A stretch of 64,000 nucleotides of DNA, taken from Chitinophaga sp. GbtcB8 (lineage in GTDB: Bacteria; Bacteroidota; Bacteroidia; Chitinophagales; Chitinophagaceae). The translations under genes and the position numbers were made by a program. Location of the stretch: NCBI RefSeq assembly GCF_019091455.1, contig NZ_JAGXJN010000015.1:62001-126000 (forward strand), in the 5' to 3' direction. Positions 7,432 through 15,673 of the stretch are shown here, piece after piece. How positions within the stretch are numbered: the first letter of the stretch is position 1; each line of letters starts with the position of its first letter. The notes under the pieces are model-generated. The model searched no databases. It worked only from the letters and a program-made list of their open reading frames with translations, and had not been told where the DNA came from.

Positions 7432-9750
7432 CTAAGCTACCCTGTAATTATATAAATACCTTTGGAAATTGATAAATATCTTTCTTATATCGTCAGCATC
7501 GCCCAATATATCAAGTGCGTCATTAACAGAATGATATTTTAACTGCAATAGTGCTGGTAATTTTTCCTGGTCAAGCTCCTCTACCCCCGTTTCAACATAC
7601 TTAGACAGTACGAACTCAATAAATTCTCTTTGCTCTGTGCTTAACCCCTTCATAATTTCAGATCTAGCCTGGTTAACTCTTTCATCACGTGTAATAGGGG
7701 CTATTGCAAAAGAAATTAATTCCAATACATCAAACAGATCACTACGTTCAGCGTCTACAACTTTTTGTAAGTTAGTTAACTGGTCCTTGTCAAAACCAGC
7801 CTCTTCCAGCCGCAGTAACAAGGCTTTTCGCGTAGCAGGGTCAGACCAAATCCTCCTCAATTCAGCCTCACTGTTAAACACTTCGGGAAACTTACCAAAC
7901 AGCCTATCTAAAAACTCCTGCATGGTTATAGGTTTGCCATCTGCATCAAAAAAAGCTGTTTCAATTGTGTGTGTTATTTCATGCTCTTTACCGCCCCTAA
8001 GCTTTATTTTAATCATTTTCTTTTTAGGAGCACTGTCTCCTTCGTCGCTTCCATAACCACCATATAGTTCTTCAACAAGTGTTGTTTCTGCGGGCGTAGG
8101 ATACCCCGGTACAGGTTCTTCAGGCTCACCATCCCACTCAGGATCCTTAAAATGCTCGTAAGCTTTTACAAAATCGTATATAGTAAAGTAATCTTTACCC
8201 TCAAATACACGTGTTCCGCGCCCAACTATCTGCTTAAACTCAATTATGTCTTTTACTGGTCGCAACAAAACTATATTGCGCACATTCTTAGCATCCACGC
8301 CCGTTGATAACTTATAAGATGTTGTAAGTATAGTAGGGATGCTTTTTTCATTATCCTGAAACTCCCGCAAATATTGTTCTCCAAGTTCTCCGTCGTTTGC
8401 TGTGACACGAACACAATAATTAGGTTCTGTACTTTTCTTTAACTGGTTAATAAATATTCTGATAAGATTAGCATGTTTTTGCGTCCTGCAAAACACGATG
8501 GTTTTCTCTGTCTGATCTATTTCATTCATGAATATCCTGACACGCTCTTTCTCCCGTTCGTACATTTCAATGGTCAGGTTGAAATCCTTTTCCGTATATA
8601 TCTTCTTCGGATCAAATCCTTCCTCCCCTTCCAGTATTTCATCTTCTTCATCGAATGTATATTCATCCAGTGACGTAGTTATTTTTCGTACTTTATACGG
8701 CGTTAGAAAACCATCATTGATACCGTCTTTCAGCGAATAGATATATACCGGCTTACCAAAATATTTATATGTATCGGTATTTTCCCTACGTTTGGGGGTA
8801 GCTGTAAGCCCTAGCTGCACTGCTGGCGAAAAATATTCCAGGATGCCACGCCACGTACTTTCGTCATTAGCGCCACCACGATGACACTCATCTATGATAA
8901 TAAGGTCAAAATAATCCGGTGGGTATTGCCCGAAATAGGGAGTATCATTCGGGCCGCTCATAAAGGTTTGGAATATCGTAAAAAAGATGCTGCCGTTTAC
9001 AGGCACTTTACCGCTCTTCTTTATTTCTTTGGGCTTAATGCGTACTAATGCGTCTTCAGGGAAAGCAGAGAATGCGTTGAATGCCTGGTTAGCTAAAATA
9101 TTCCTGTCTGCAAGGAATAAAATGCGCGGCCTTCGTGTGCCATCATATTTTAAGTTCCAGCGGGCATGAAACAATTTCCATGCTATTTGAAAAGCAATAA
9201 ATGTTTTGCCGGTACCGGTAGCGAGTGTCAGTAATATTCGGGATTGATTATTAGCAATAGCATCTGTTACCCGCTCTACCGCAGTTTCCTGGTAAAAGTG
9301 CGGTGTTTTACTCCTGGTATCATATGGCTCCTCGCTTAGCTCCTCCTGCCATTTATTTTCTTGTGGAAAAGTTTTATCCCATAACTCATCCGGTGTCAGG
9401 AAGTCCGTCACCCAATCTTCCTTACCGCTTTCCATACATATCTGGTATATCTCTTTGCCGTTGGCTGCATAGGCCGTTTCCAGCTGCAGCTTTATTGCGT
9501 AGTCTTTCGCCTGTCCTATACCCTCGCCTACATGCTGCTCATCACTTTTAGCCTCTATAACAGCCAGCTTGCGCCCCTTATATGCCAGCACATAATCTGC
9601 TTTCAACGGCGCTTTTCGCCGCTGTCCAGGCATTATTTTGCCAGGAGTTATAGGGTATTCACGGTGTACTTTTACCTCACCACCTGTTACCCAGCCATTA
9701 CCGGCCAGCTTGGGATCTATCAGCTCGGCCCTTGTTTCGGCTTCATTCAT
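7432..9750 (-). CDS. hsdR: Type I restriction endonuclease subunit R
   Basis: A 772-residue motor and nuclease subunit. The N-terminal PD-(D/E)xK nuclease is visible as ADYVLAY with Asp52 and VIEAK with Glu66 and Lys68. The SF2 translocase follows: Walker A TGTGKT (about 178-183), DECH box 287-290, LTATPKR (about 315-321), and motif VI region QIVGRGTRVF. The C-terminal helical region for complex assembly covers about residues 600-772. The length fits the EcoEI-like (type IB) group rather than EcoKI. Start ATG 9750 overlaps the hsdS stop by four bases (ATGA). Last gene of hsdM-hsdS-hsdR. All key motifs are intact, so the system is probably active. Confidence 0.95.
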   Translation of the reverse strand: MNEAETRAELIDPKLAGNGWVTGGEVKVHREYPITPGKIMPGQRRKAPLKADYVLAYKGRKLAVIEAKSDEQHVGEGIGQAKDYAIKLQLETAYAANGKEIYQICMESGKEDWVTDFLTPDELWDKTFPQENKWQEELSEEPYDTRSKTPHFYQETAVERVTDAIANNQSRILLTLATGTGKTFIAFQIAWKLFHARWNLKYDGTRRPRILFLADRNILANQAFNAFSAFPEDALVRIKPKEIKKSGKVPVNGSIFFTIFQTFMSGPNDTPYFGQYPPDYFDLIIIDECHRGGANDESTWRGILEYFSPAVQLGLTATPKRRENTDTYKYFGKPVYIYSLKDGINDGFLTPYKVRKITTSLDEYTFDEEDEILEGEEGFDPKKIYTEKDFNLTIEMYEREKERVRIFMNEIDQTEKTIVFCRTQKHANLIRIFINQLKKSTEPNYCVRVTANDGELGEQYLREFQDNEKSIPTILTTSYKLSTGVDAKNVRNIVLLRPVKDIIEFKQIVGRGTRVFEGKDYFTIYDFVKAYEHFKDPEWDGEPEEPVPGYPTPAETTLVEELYGGYGSDEGDSAPKKKMIKIKLRGGKEHEITHTIETAFFDADGKPITMQEFLDRLFGKFPEVFNSEAELRRIWSDPATRKALLLRLEEAGFDKDQLTNLQKVVDAERSDLFDVLELISFAIAPITRDERVNQARSEIMKGLSTEQREFIEFVLSKYVETGVEELDQEKLPALLQLKYHSVNDALDILGDADDIRKIFINFQRYLYNYRVA

Positions 9751-10913
9751 ACGTATTCGGGTATTGGTTTATTTGTTAGCTCTCCGCTAAAGGCTTTTTT
9801 AAGTATGCTTTTCTTCAGATCTTCTAATTGAGCGAGCTTTTGTTCATACATTTCTTCCAGTCTTATTGTATGCATATAAAGAGTATTCAATTTCGACACA
9901 ATACTTTTCTGTTCTTTTAATGGTGGAAATGGAAATAATTCATTCTCAAATGTCCCTAAATTAATATTATCCTGTGCGCTGCCCTTACTTTTTGATTGCA
10001 GATATACTTTAAATGACTGAAGCAAAAACTCAACAAAATGCAAATCAGCAACTTTTTCATTTACAACAAGGCCGATGATACTGTCGGGAAAGCATGCATC
10101 GAAATCCAATATCCCCGTTTCTGCAATGTTAGCCGCAATAGTTATACAAATAGTTCCTTTAGGCCACAGTTTACTTTGAGCTAATCCTATTTCATTATAT
10201 GTCTGGGTATATTTTGTGATAAAATGATTACTGTTTCTGATATCTCCAGTCTGAATAAAAGGATATTTGCCACCATATAATTTCTTGTCATTTCTTGGCC
10301 TGTGTTTTGATTTTCCACGACCAAAGGAAATAGCAATTTGTGCTAATATTTTCTCTTCCCAATCATCCCCTCTATTTTCAAACACCTCGTTCAAATAATT
10401 TTCAAAAAGCTCTTTGGCATTATTTAAGTTTTGCTCGACATTGGCTTTTGCTTTATCTAACGCTGCAAATGCTTTGTCTAAAAGGGCTACTATTTGCTTT
10501 TGTTCTTGAAAACTTGGTAAGGGAAGTACGATACCTCGCATTTTCTCCTGATTTAACTTAGGCACAGTTAACCCAGTGATATATTTACTTAAATCGGAAA
10601 AGTTCAAAAAATATACTATCCACTTATCGATGACTTTTGACATGTGCGGCCTAATAACATGGGCATGATTGTTTACCCAATATCTACCTTCTACTATAAA
10701 AGCCGTATTATCTCCTGCTCCCCATTTAGCTCCATCTTCACCTATTAAAACTAATCTTTCACTAAAAATATAATCGTCAACATAACTTAATACTCCTGTT
10801 GCTCCATAATACGGATATTGCCCTTCAACTCGATGTTTTTTAGTAATAGGTTTTCTTTTACTGTCTAGAATATCACAAACTTCTCCAAGAGTTACATTTC
10901 TCCAAGTACTCAT
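9747..10913 (-). CDS. hsdS: Type I restriction-modification specificity subunit
   Basis: A 388-residue subunit with the classic layout of two target-recognition domains (about residues 1-130 and 185-330), each followed by a conserved coiled-coil spacer. The first spacer reads PLPSFQEQKQIVALLDKAF with continuing heptads to about 175, and the second PFPPLKEQKSIVSKLNTLY to about 380. Each recognition domain reads half of a bipartite DNA target. It overlaps hsdM and hsdR by four bases on either side. No second hsdS, partial hsdS or invertase gene is visible, so there is no sign of phase variation by recombination here. The target sequence cannot be predicted by eye. Confidence 0.93.
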   Translation of the reverse strand: MSTWRNVTLGEVCDILDSKRKPITKKHRVEGQYPYYGATGVLSYVDDYIFSERLVLIGEDGAKWGAGDNTAFIVEGRYWVNNHAHVIRPHMSKVIDKWIVYFLNFSDLSKYITGLTVPKLNQEKMRGIVLPLPSFQEQKQIVALLDKAFAALDKAKANVEQNLNNAKELFENYLNEVFENRGDDWEEKILAQIAISFGRGKSKHRPRNDKKLYGGKYPFIQTGDIRNSNHFITKYTQTYNEIGLAQSKLWPKGTICITIAANIAETGILDFDACFPDSIIGLVVNEKVADLHFVEFLLQSFKVYLQSKSKGSAQDNINLGTFENELFPFPPLKEQKSIVSKLNTLYMHTIRLEEMYEQKLAQLEDLKKSILKKAFSGELTNKPIPEYV

Positions 10914-12361
10914 ATCAATTCAGCTATTTGGTCAAGTATATCATTTATCTCCACATCCAGTTGGCGCATTTCTTTCAGTATCTGCTTAGGACTGCGTAAA
11001 GTATTCTCCTCTTTTTTATTGGGGTTCTTCACGCTGAGGTCGAAGGTCTTGCTGTCAATATCCACCATCTTCATCGTCCAGCTATTTTCGCTATCTGCTT
11101 TTGTCTTCTGCAGCTTCAAGAAATTTTCCAGGTCTTTTTCATTCAATGCATTGGTCTTGCCCAGATTGCGGTCCAGGTTTAGCTGGTAGTACCACACTTT
11201 ACGGGTAGCAGTTCCTTTCTCAAAAAACAGCACTACGGTTTTGACACCCGCACCTGTAAATGTCCCGCCAGGCATATCCAATATCGTATGCAGGTTACAG
11301 CTTTCCAGCAGTAGCTTGCGCAGTTGGATGCTGGCTTTATCAGTATTGCTCAGAAAAGTATTTTTTATTACCACACCAGCCCTGCCGTTGGCCTTCAATA
11401 TTTTTATAAAATGCTGCATGAACAGGTAAGCAGTTTCGCTGCTACGTATGGTAAAGTTTTCCTGTACCTCGGCACGCTCCTTTCCGCCAAACGGTGGGTT
11501 GGCCAGCACAACATTGTAACGGTCTTTATCACTTATATCGTTTAGGTTTTCGCTCAGCGTATTGGTGTGTATAATATTAGGGGCTTCAATACCATGTAGT
11601 ATCATGTTCATTACCCCAATTATATATGCCAGTGATTTTTTCTCCTTGCCGTAAAAGGTTTTCTTTTGCAGGGTTTCCATGTCTTTGGTGCTCAGCTTAC
11701 CTTGCTTCAGGTACTCAAACGCCTCTACGAGGAAGCCTGCACTACCTGCCGCCCCGTCATAAATGGTTTCGCCGATCTTTGGGTCAACGACTTTTATAAT
11801 GGTTTTGATAAGTGGGCGCGGCGTATAATATTCACCACCGTTACGCCCTGCATTGCCCATATTCTTTATTTTGTCTTCGTACAGGCTGCTCATTTCATGC
11901 TTTTCGGCATGTGTACGAAAGCGCAACTCGTCTACACGGTTTATTACCTCGCGTAGGTTATAACCGCTTTGTACCTTATTCTTCAGCTCATGGAATATCT
12001 CCCCTATTTTATACTCTATAGTATCAGGATGTTCTGCTGTTGTACGAAACTTACGCAGGTAAGGAAACAATTTACCATCCACAAAATCCTTCAGGTCATC
12101 ACCTGTTAGTGCCTTGTGATTATCCAGTTTCCCGTCTTTGGTCTTAGGACAAGCCCATGCATTCCATTTGTATTTATCTGAAATTATAGGTGCGTATGTT
12201 TTGCCAGACAATTTGGCTTCGGCCTCTTTTGATTTCTCTAAATCGTCAAGGTATTTGAGAAACAATATCCAGGAGGTCTGCTCTACATAATCCAGCTCAC
12301 TACTACATCCGGCATCTTTCCACAGATGGTCGTCAATATTTTTAAAAGCTTGTTCGAACAT
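10910..12361 (-). CDS. hsdM: Type I DNA adenine-N6 methyltransferase subunit M
   Basis: A 483-residue methyltransferase. An N-terminal helical HsdM domain (about 5-130) precedes the SAM-dependent catalytic domain. Motif I is DGAAGSAGF (202-210) and the catalytic motif IV is NPPF (288-291), as in gamma-type N6-adenine methylases. GGEYYTPRPLI before motif I is the typical HsdM lead-in. It methylates host DNA at the HsdS-defined sites and, with HsdR, forms the restriction complex. First gene of the operon. A small inverted repeat lies 31 bp upstream of the start. No obvious TAnnTTTG box was found upstream. Confidence 0.95.
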   Translation of the reverse strand: MFEQAFKNIDDHLWKDAGCSSELDYVEQTSWILFLKYLDDLEKSKEAEAKLSGKTYAPIISDKYKWNAWACPKTKDGKLDNHKALTGDDLKDFVDGKLFPYLRKFRTTAEHPDTIEYKIGEIFHELKNKVQSGYNLREVINRVDELRFRTHAEKHEMSSLYEDKIKNMGNAGRNGGEYYTPRPLIKTIIKVVDPKIGETIYDGAAGSAGFLVEAFEYLKQGKLSTKDMETLQKKTFYGKEKKSLAYIIGVMNMILHGIEAPNIIHTNTLSENLNDISDKDRYNVVLANPPFGGKERAEVQENFTIRSSETAYLFMQHFIKILKANGRAGVVIKNTFLSNTDKASIQLRKLLLESCNLHTILDMPGGTFTGAGVKTVVLFFEKGTATRKVWYYQLNLDRNLGKTNALNEKDLENFLKLQKTKADSENSWTMKMVDIDSKTFDLSVKNPNKKEENTLRSPKQILKEMRQLDVEINDILDQIAELI

Positions 12362-12391
12362 AGATTTGAAATGGCTGTAAGTTATATAAAG

Positions 12392-12409
12392 TGATGCTAA
12401 AAGGCATCA
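12392..12409. promoter_or_regulatory. Inverted repeat upstream of hsdM
   Basis: TGATGC and GCATCA face each other across six bases, 31 bp before the hsdM start. It could be an operator or a 5'-UTR hairpin controlling the operon; no controller gene is seen beside it. The wider gap 12362-12584 is AT-rich and has no coding sequence or clear promoter that I could identify. Confidence 0.25.
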
Positions 12410-12584
12410 TAATGAATCGTATCATCACCACTGTAACCTAATAACAGCGATAACATTGATAGCTTTGCTTAGTACCTATAAGATAAATATCTCAAACTAG
12501 TATACCAAAAAAACTTGATTAGACTCGAATCAAATAATACTGAAAATGACCAATTTGTAAATCTGCTATTATAGCACAAATGAT

Positions 12585-12645
12585 AAACCCGCTCCCACGA
12601 CGGGTTTCATTTTCCAGTCAGGGCGGCAACATCCCAACTCTCAAC
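12585..12645 (-). repeat. Decayed tRNA-Pro 3' end with its own hairpin (copy 3)
   Basis: On the minus strand 12617-12637 matches the T-loop to acceptor end of the intact tRNA-Pro at about 17 of 21 positions (GTTGGGATGTTGCCGCCCTGA against GTTCGAATCTTGCCGCCCCGA, differing in the first few and one late base). It is followed by a different hairpin, AAACCCG/CGGGTTT (12585-12607). It lies only about 70 bp from the intact tRNA gene, so it looks like an older attachment-site relic. Confidence 0.55.
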
Positions 12646-12677
12646 CTTCCCGATCCAAAATCAGCACGCAATAACAC

Positions 12678-12710
12678 AAAAAAGCCGCACCATTCCTGAT
12701 GCGGCTTTTT
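12678..12710 (-). terminator. Terminator of tRNA-Pro
   Basis: AAAAAGCCGCA and TGCGGCTTTTT form a stem around a ten-base loop, directly downstream of the tRNA-Pro 3' end on the minus strand, with a T-tract. The same hairpin recurs at 3292-3322 and 7300-7332. Confidence 0.8.
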
Positions 12711-12717
12711 CTTTCTG

Positions 12718-12792
12718 TCGGGGCGGCAAGATTCGAACTTGCGACCTCCTGCTCCCAAAGCAGGCGCGATAACCGGGCTACGCTACGCCCCG
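12718..12792 (-). tRNA. tRNA-Pro (anticodon TGG)
   Basis: The 75-nt reverse-strand sequence folds as a complete cloverleaf. Acceptor CGGGGCG pairs with CGCCCCG, discriminator is A, anticodon stem CCTGC/GCAGG encloses loop TTTGGGA with anticodon TGG, and T-arm GCAAG-TTCGAAT-CTTGC is canonical. CCA is not encoded. Its 3' end and terminator have several decayed copies to the left (3.3, 7.3 and 12.6 kb), indicating use as an integration site. Confidence 0.97.
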
Positions 12793-12832
12793 AACCCTTT
12801 AAAAAAGCTTGAGAGCCCTCTCAAACTTTCCG

Positions 12833-12921
12833 CGGTGAGGGAGGGATTCGAACCCTCGGTACAGTGTTACCCGTACGACGGTTTAGCAAACCGTTCCTTT
12901 CGGCCACTCAGGCACCTCACC
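12833..12921 (-). tRNA. tRNA-Ser (anticodon GCT)
   Basis: An 89-nt reverse-strand cloverleaf with acceptor GGTGAGG/CCTCACC, discriminator G, anticodon stem ACGGT/ACCGT around TTGCTAA (anticodon GCT), a long variable arm typical of tRNA-Ser (CGTACGGG..CCG), and T-arm GAGGG-TTCGAAT-CCCTC. It is upstream of tRNA-Pro in the same direction with a 40-bp spacer that itself contains a TTGAGAG/CTCTCAA hairpin. Confidence 0.97.
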
Positions 12922-12941
12922 ATCCCCTTTGTTGGGGGTTG

Positions 12942-12972
12942 CAAAAATAGGAATTATTTAGAATTATCCAAA
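12942..12972 (-). promoter_or_regulatory. Promoter of tRNA-Ser/tRNA-Pro
   Basis: Minus-strand TTTG (12969-12972), a 19-bp spacer and TATTTTTG (12942-12949, TAnnTTTG) lie 21 bp before the tRNA-Ser 5' end. This is the Bacteroidota housekeeping promoter pattern at a sensible distance. Confidence 0.65.
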
Positions 12973-13068
12973 AGCATTTGCATTTTTTGCAATCACACCG
13001 CTCAAGAATCAGTACAATAAGGCCATTCACTTATAATTATTTATTTTTAACAGCTAAATACTCCTTTC

Positions 13069-14715
13069 ATGCAAACCTGCTATCGTCTGCTTTTGATAGC
13101 TGCCCTTGCCCTCGGCGCCTGTAACCGGCCCGGCAAAAATGCGGCAGCCCTCGAAGACTCTACTGCATTCAAAGCTATTACTGAAGAAGGTTTCCGTCAG
13201 CACCTGAACGTGCTGGCAGCCGATTCCTTTGAAGGCAGAAAACCCTTCACCCCTGGTGAAGAAAAAACCATCCGCTACCTCGAAACACAATTTAAACAAC
13301 TGGGCCTGCAGCCCGGTAACGGTAACAGCTATGTACAGGAAGTACCAATGGTGGAGATCACCTCCGAACCAGCCGGCCCCCTGGTATTTAAAGGCAAGGG
13401 CGGACAGCTCTCCCTCAAATACCTGGACGATTATGTAGCCACTACCCGCCGTGTAACATCTAAAGTGCAGCTGAACAACAGTGAGCTGGTATTTGCCGGT
13501 TATGGCATTGTAGCGCCGGAATATAACTGGAATGATTATGCCGGGCTGGATGTAAAAGGCAAAACCGTGGTAGTGCTGGTAAATGATCCGGGATTTGCTG
13601 ATACTGCGCTGTTCAAAGGCCATACCATGTCCTACTACGGCCGCTGGACATATAAATACGAAGAAGCAGCCCGTCAGGGCGCTGCCGGTGTTATTATTAT
13701 ACATGATACTGCCCCGGCCAGCTATCCCTGGGCCGTGGTAAGAAGCGGCTGGTCCGGCGCTAAGCTGTACCTGCAAACGGAAGATAATGATATGTCGCGC
13801 GCTGGTATGGAAGGCTGGATCACACTGGATGCCGCCAAAAAATTATTCCAGCTGGCCGGTGTATCCGATACGCTGATGCAAAGCGCACGTAAACCGGGCT
13901 TTAAGCCGGTGCCCCTGCCGGTAACCGCTTCTGTGGTGATCAATAACAAGCTCAAAAAATCTACCTCTCATAATGTGCTGGCCGTATGGCCCGGCGCTAC
14001 CAAACCGCAGGAATACATTATTTACTCCGCCCACTGGGATCACCTGGGTATTGGAGAAGCCATCAAAGGCGATTCCATTTACAACGGCGCTGCCGACAAT
14101 GCTACCGGCACCGTGGCTTTGCTGGAAATTGCCAAAGCCTTTGTCAGCCTGCAGCAACGCCCGGCCCGTTCTATTTTGTTCATTGGCCTTACCGGCGAAG
14201 AGCAGGGGCTGTTAGGATCAGAGTATTATGCCACCCACCCGGTATTTCCGAAAGACAGCACCGTGGCTGATATTAACATGGATGTGCTAAACACTTACGG
14301 CCGCACAAAAGACCTCACCATTGTAGGATTAGGTCAGTCTGAGCTGGATGATTATGCGGAACGTGCTGCCGCCAAACAGGGACGCACCATTTCCCCGGAT
14401 GAAAATCCTTCTGCCGGTCACTTCTTCCGTTCAGATCATTTCAATTTTGCAAAAGTGGGCATCCCCGCCCTGTATGCAGGCAGCGGAACACAGTCATTGG
14501 AGCATGATACCGCCTGGGCCAAAACGAAGATAGAGGAATATGGGCGCGACCGCTACCACTCTCCTTTTGACCAGGTAGACAGCACCTGGGAATACTCCGG
14601 CATGGTGGAAGATGCGCAGCTGTTATTTGATGTAGGCCATACCTTAAGTAATGAAACTACTTTCCCCGCATGGAAACAGGGCTCTGAATTTAAAGCCGCA
14701 AGGGAGAAGAAATAA
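13069..14715 (+). CDS. M28-family aminopeptidase lipoprotein with PA domain
   Basis: A 548-residue exported zinc peptidase. The N-terminus is a lipoprotein signal (LLLIAALALGACN, acylated Cys near residue 17). A protease-associated (PA) insert spans about residues 130-260. The M28 catalytic part shows the zinc ligands in YSAHWDHLG, DNATGTVALLEIA, GEEQGLLGSEYY and SDHFNFAKVGIPA. It removes N-terminal amino acids from peptides at the outer membrane or outside. It stands alone: the tRNA pair is upstream and a strong bidirectional terminator lies right after the stop. Assignment to M28 is firm; the substrate range is not known. Confidence 0.93.
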   Translation: MQTCYRLLLIAALALGACNRPGKNAAALEDSTAFKAITEEGFRQHLNVLAADSFEGRKPFTPGEEKTIRYLETQFKQLGLQPGNGNSYVQEVPMVEITSEPAGPLVFKGKGGQLSLKYLDDYVATTRRVTSKVQLNNSELVFAGYGIVAPEYNWNDYAGLDVKGKTVVVLVNDPGFADTALFKGHTMSYYGRWTYKYEEAARQGAAGVIIIHDTAPASYPWAVVRSGWSGAKLYLQTEDNDMSRAGMEGWITLDAAKKLFQLAGVSDTLMQSARKPGFKPVPLPVTASVVINNKLKKSTSHNVLAVWPGATKPQEYIIYSAHWDHLGIGEAIKGDSIYNGAADNATGTVALLEIAKAFVSLQQRPARSILFIGLTGEEQGLLGSEYYATHPVFPKDSTVADINMDVLNTYGRTKDLTIVGLGQSELDDYAERAAAKQGRTISPDENPSAGHFFRSDHFNFAKVGIPALYAGSGTQSLEHDTAWAKTKIEEYGRDRYHSPFDQVDSTWEYSGMVEDAQLLFDVGHTLSNETTFPAWKQGSEFKAAREKK

Positions 14716-14729
14716 TAATACAAAAGCTC

Positions 14730-14772
14730 AATAAGAACGGAGATCTGCTGAAAGCAGGTCTCCGTTCTTATT
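14730..14772. terminator. Bidirectional terminator
   Basis: A 20-bp stem (AATAAGAACGGAGATCTGCT with its near-perfect complement, one G-T pair) and a 3-base GAA loop, between the convergent M28 peptidase gene and the lipoprotein gene at 14791-15354. AT-rich stem ends can serve as U-tracts on either strand. Confidence 0.85.
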
Positions 14773-14790
14773 TGGTATGCTTCCCGGAAA

Positions 14791-15354
14791 TTAATCCAGG
14801 CGCAGGTTTGCATTCTGGGTAAATGCTACCGGTATCCAGATGGAATAGCCCACCAGTTTTGTTGTAGACTGTGTAACATATTCACCAAACTTGATAGCGC
14901 CATTCTTATAAACAATATGCTCCCATATCACAGTATGATCGCCGGTAGGTGATGGATAATGATCAATATACTTTAAAGAAGTTTGCTCATTATTAAGCCA
15001 TTGCCAGTTAAACTGAACGGTAAAGCCATCTGCATTGTAATGGGTACCGGTCCCGTCTGCACGGAAGGTCAGTGTTTGAATGTCCAGGCTTTCAGTGTTG
15101 CCGGACCCACCTCTCAGGTAATAGCTGATGGAGCTATTGTCCCTTACCCACCTTGACTCCTGTGTTTTCCATACAGTAGAGGTAAGAATAGCAGTGGTCA
15201 TTGCCGTGTCTTTAAGCTGCAGGGTGTCGGTAATATGTACGGTATCGCGTACAACAAGGGTATCGGTATTTTCCTTGCTACAGGATGAAACACTCACCTG
15301 AAGAGAGGCCAACGCGACAATGGCTAATACGGGTAACGCTGATAAAAGTTTCAT
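14791..15354 (-). CDS. Lipoprotein of unknown function
   Basis: A 187-residue exported protein with a lipoprotein signal peptide (LASLQVSVSSCSKENT, lipid-attached Cys near residue 25). A Thr/Asp-rich linker of short repeats follows (DTLVVRDTVHITDTLQLKDT). The rest looks like a small beta-rich, lipocalin-like domain (residues about 55-187: VWKTQESRWV, TLTFRADGTGTHYN, FNWQWLNNEQTSLKY). The W..TLTFRADGTG pattern resembles the lipocalin-like domains often seen in Bacteroidota lipoproteins, but I cannot name a family with certainty. It is convergent with the M28 gene and faces the desaturase gene with a 320-bp gap. Confidence 0.7.
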   Translation of the reverse strand: MKLLSALPVLAIVALASLQVSVSSCSKENTDTLVVRDTVHITDTLQLKDTAMTTAILTSTVWKTQESRWVRDNSSISYYLRGGSGNTESLDIQTLTFRADGTGTHYNADGFTVQFNWQWLNNEQTSLKYIDHYPSPTGDHTVIWEHIVYKNGAIKFGEYVTQSTTKLVGYSIWIPVAFTQNANLRLD

Positions 15355-15673
15355 TGGTAAGGGTATTTTTAAGGAGCAAAAATAGGATATTTTACGTATT
15401 CAAATGAATTTTTATAATATATATTGTGATTTGAATTGTAAGCGCATGGAATGGGGGATTAATTGCTACAAGTGCATAAAGATCTCAGCCATCCCTTCCA
15501 GACCTAAGGCACAGGCCGTTCCTGCCTCTAACACGGATTTAACGTTTTTTATGCAATTTATCCTGTGTAATACGTTATCTTGGTTAGAACTTGGGATAAG
15601 CGAACTAAAGAGTTGGAGATATGCGAACCTACAACTTTGCCTATACCTTATTTAACCAGTTTTAATAATCAGC
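15355..15673. other. Gap upstream of desaturase, possible gene remnant on minus strand
   Basis: No complete gene is recognisable. On the minus strand a short open frame ends at a TAG at 15471-15473 and reads NVKSVLEAGTACALGLEGMA then EIFMHL, which looks more protein-like than chance. It has no start and may be a decayed C-terminus. I found no clear promoter box for the desaturase. Confidence 0.25.

Noticed and set aside
7432..12361. Phase-variable type I system with shufflable hsdS
   Set aside because: Only one complete hsdS, no partial hsdS copies and no recombinase gene are present in the window.
3253..12792. Presence of an active integrative element with integrase
   Set aside because: No integrase, relaxase, transposase or phage structural gene is seen between the repeated tRNA ends; only scars remain.
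12739..13020. Plus-strand open frame over the tRNA genes
   Set aside because: It lies antisense to two complete cloverleaf tRNAs and has no protein-like features.
13054..13776. Long minus-strand open frame of 240 codons
   Set aside because: It is a mirror of the M28 peptidase coding frame, which has a full signal peptide and zinc motifs; the reverse reading has no family sequence.
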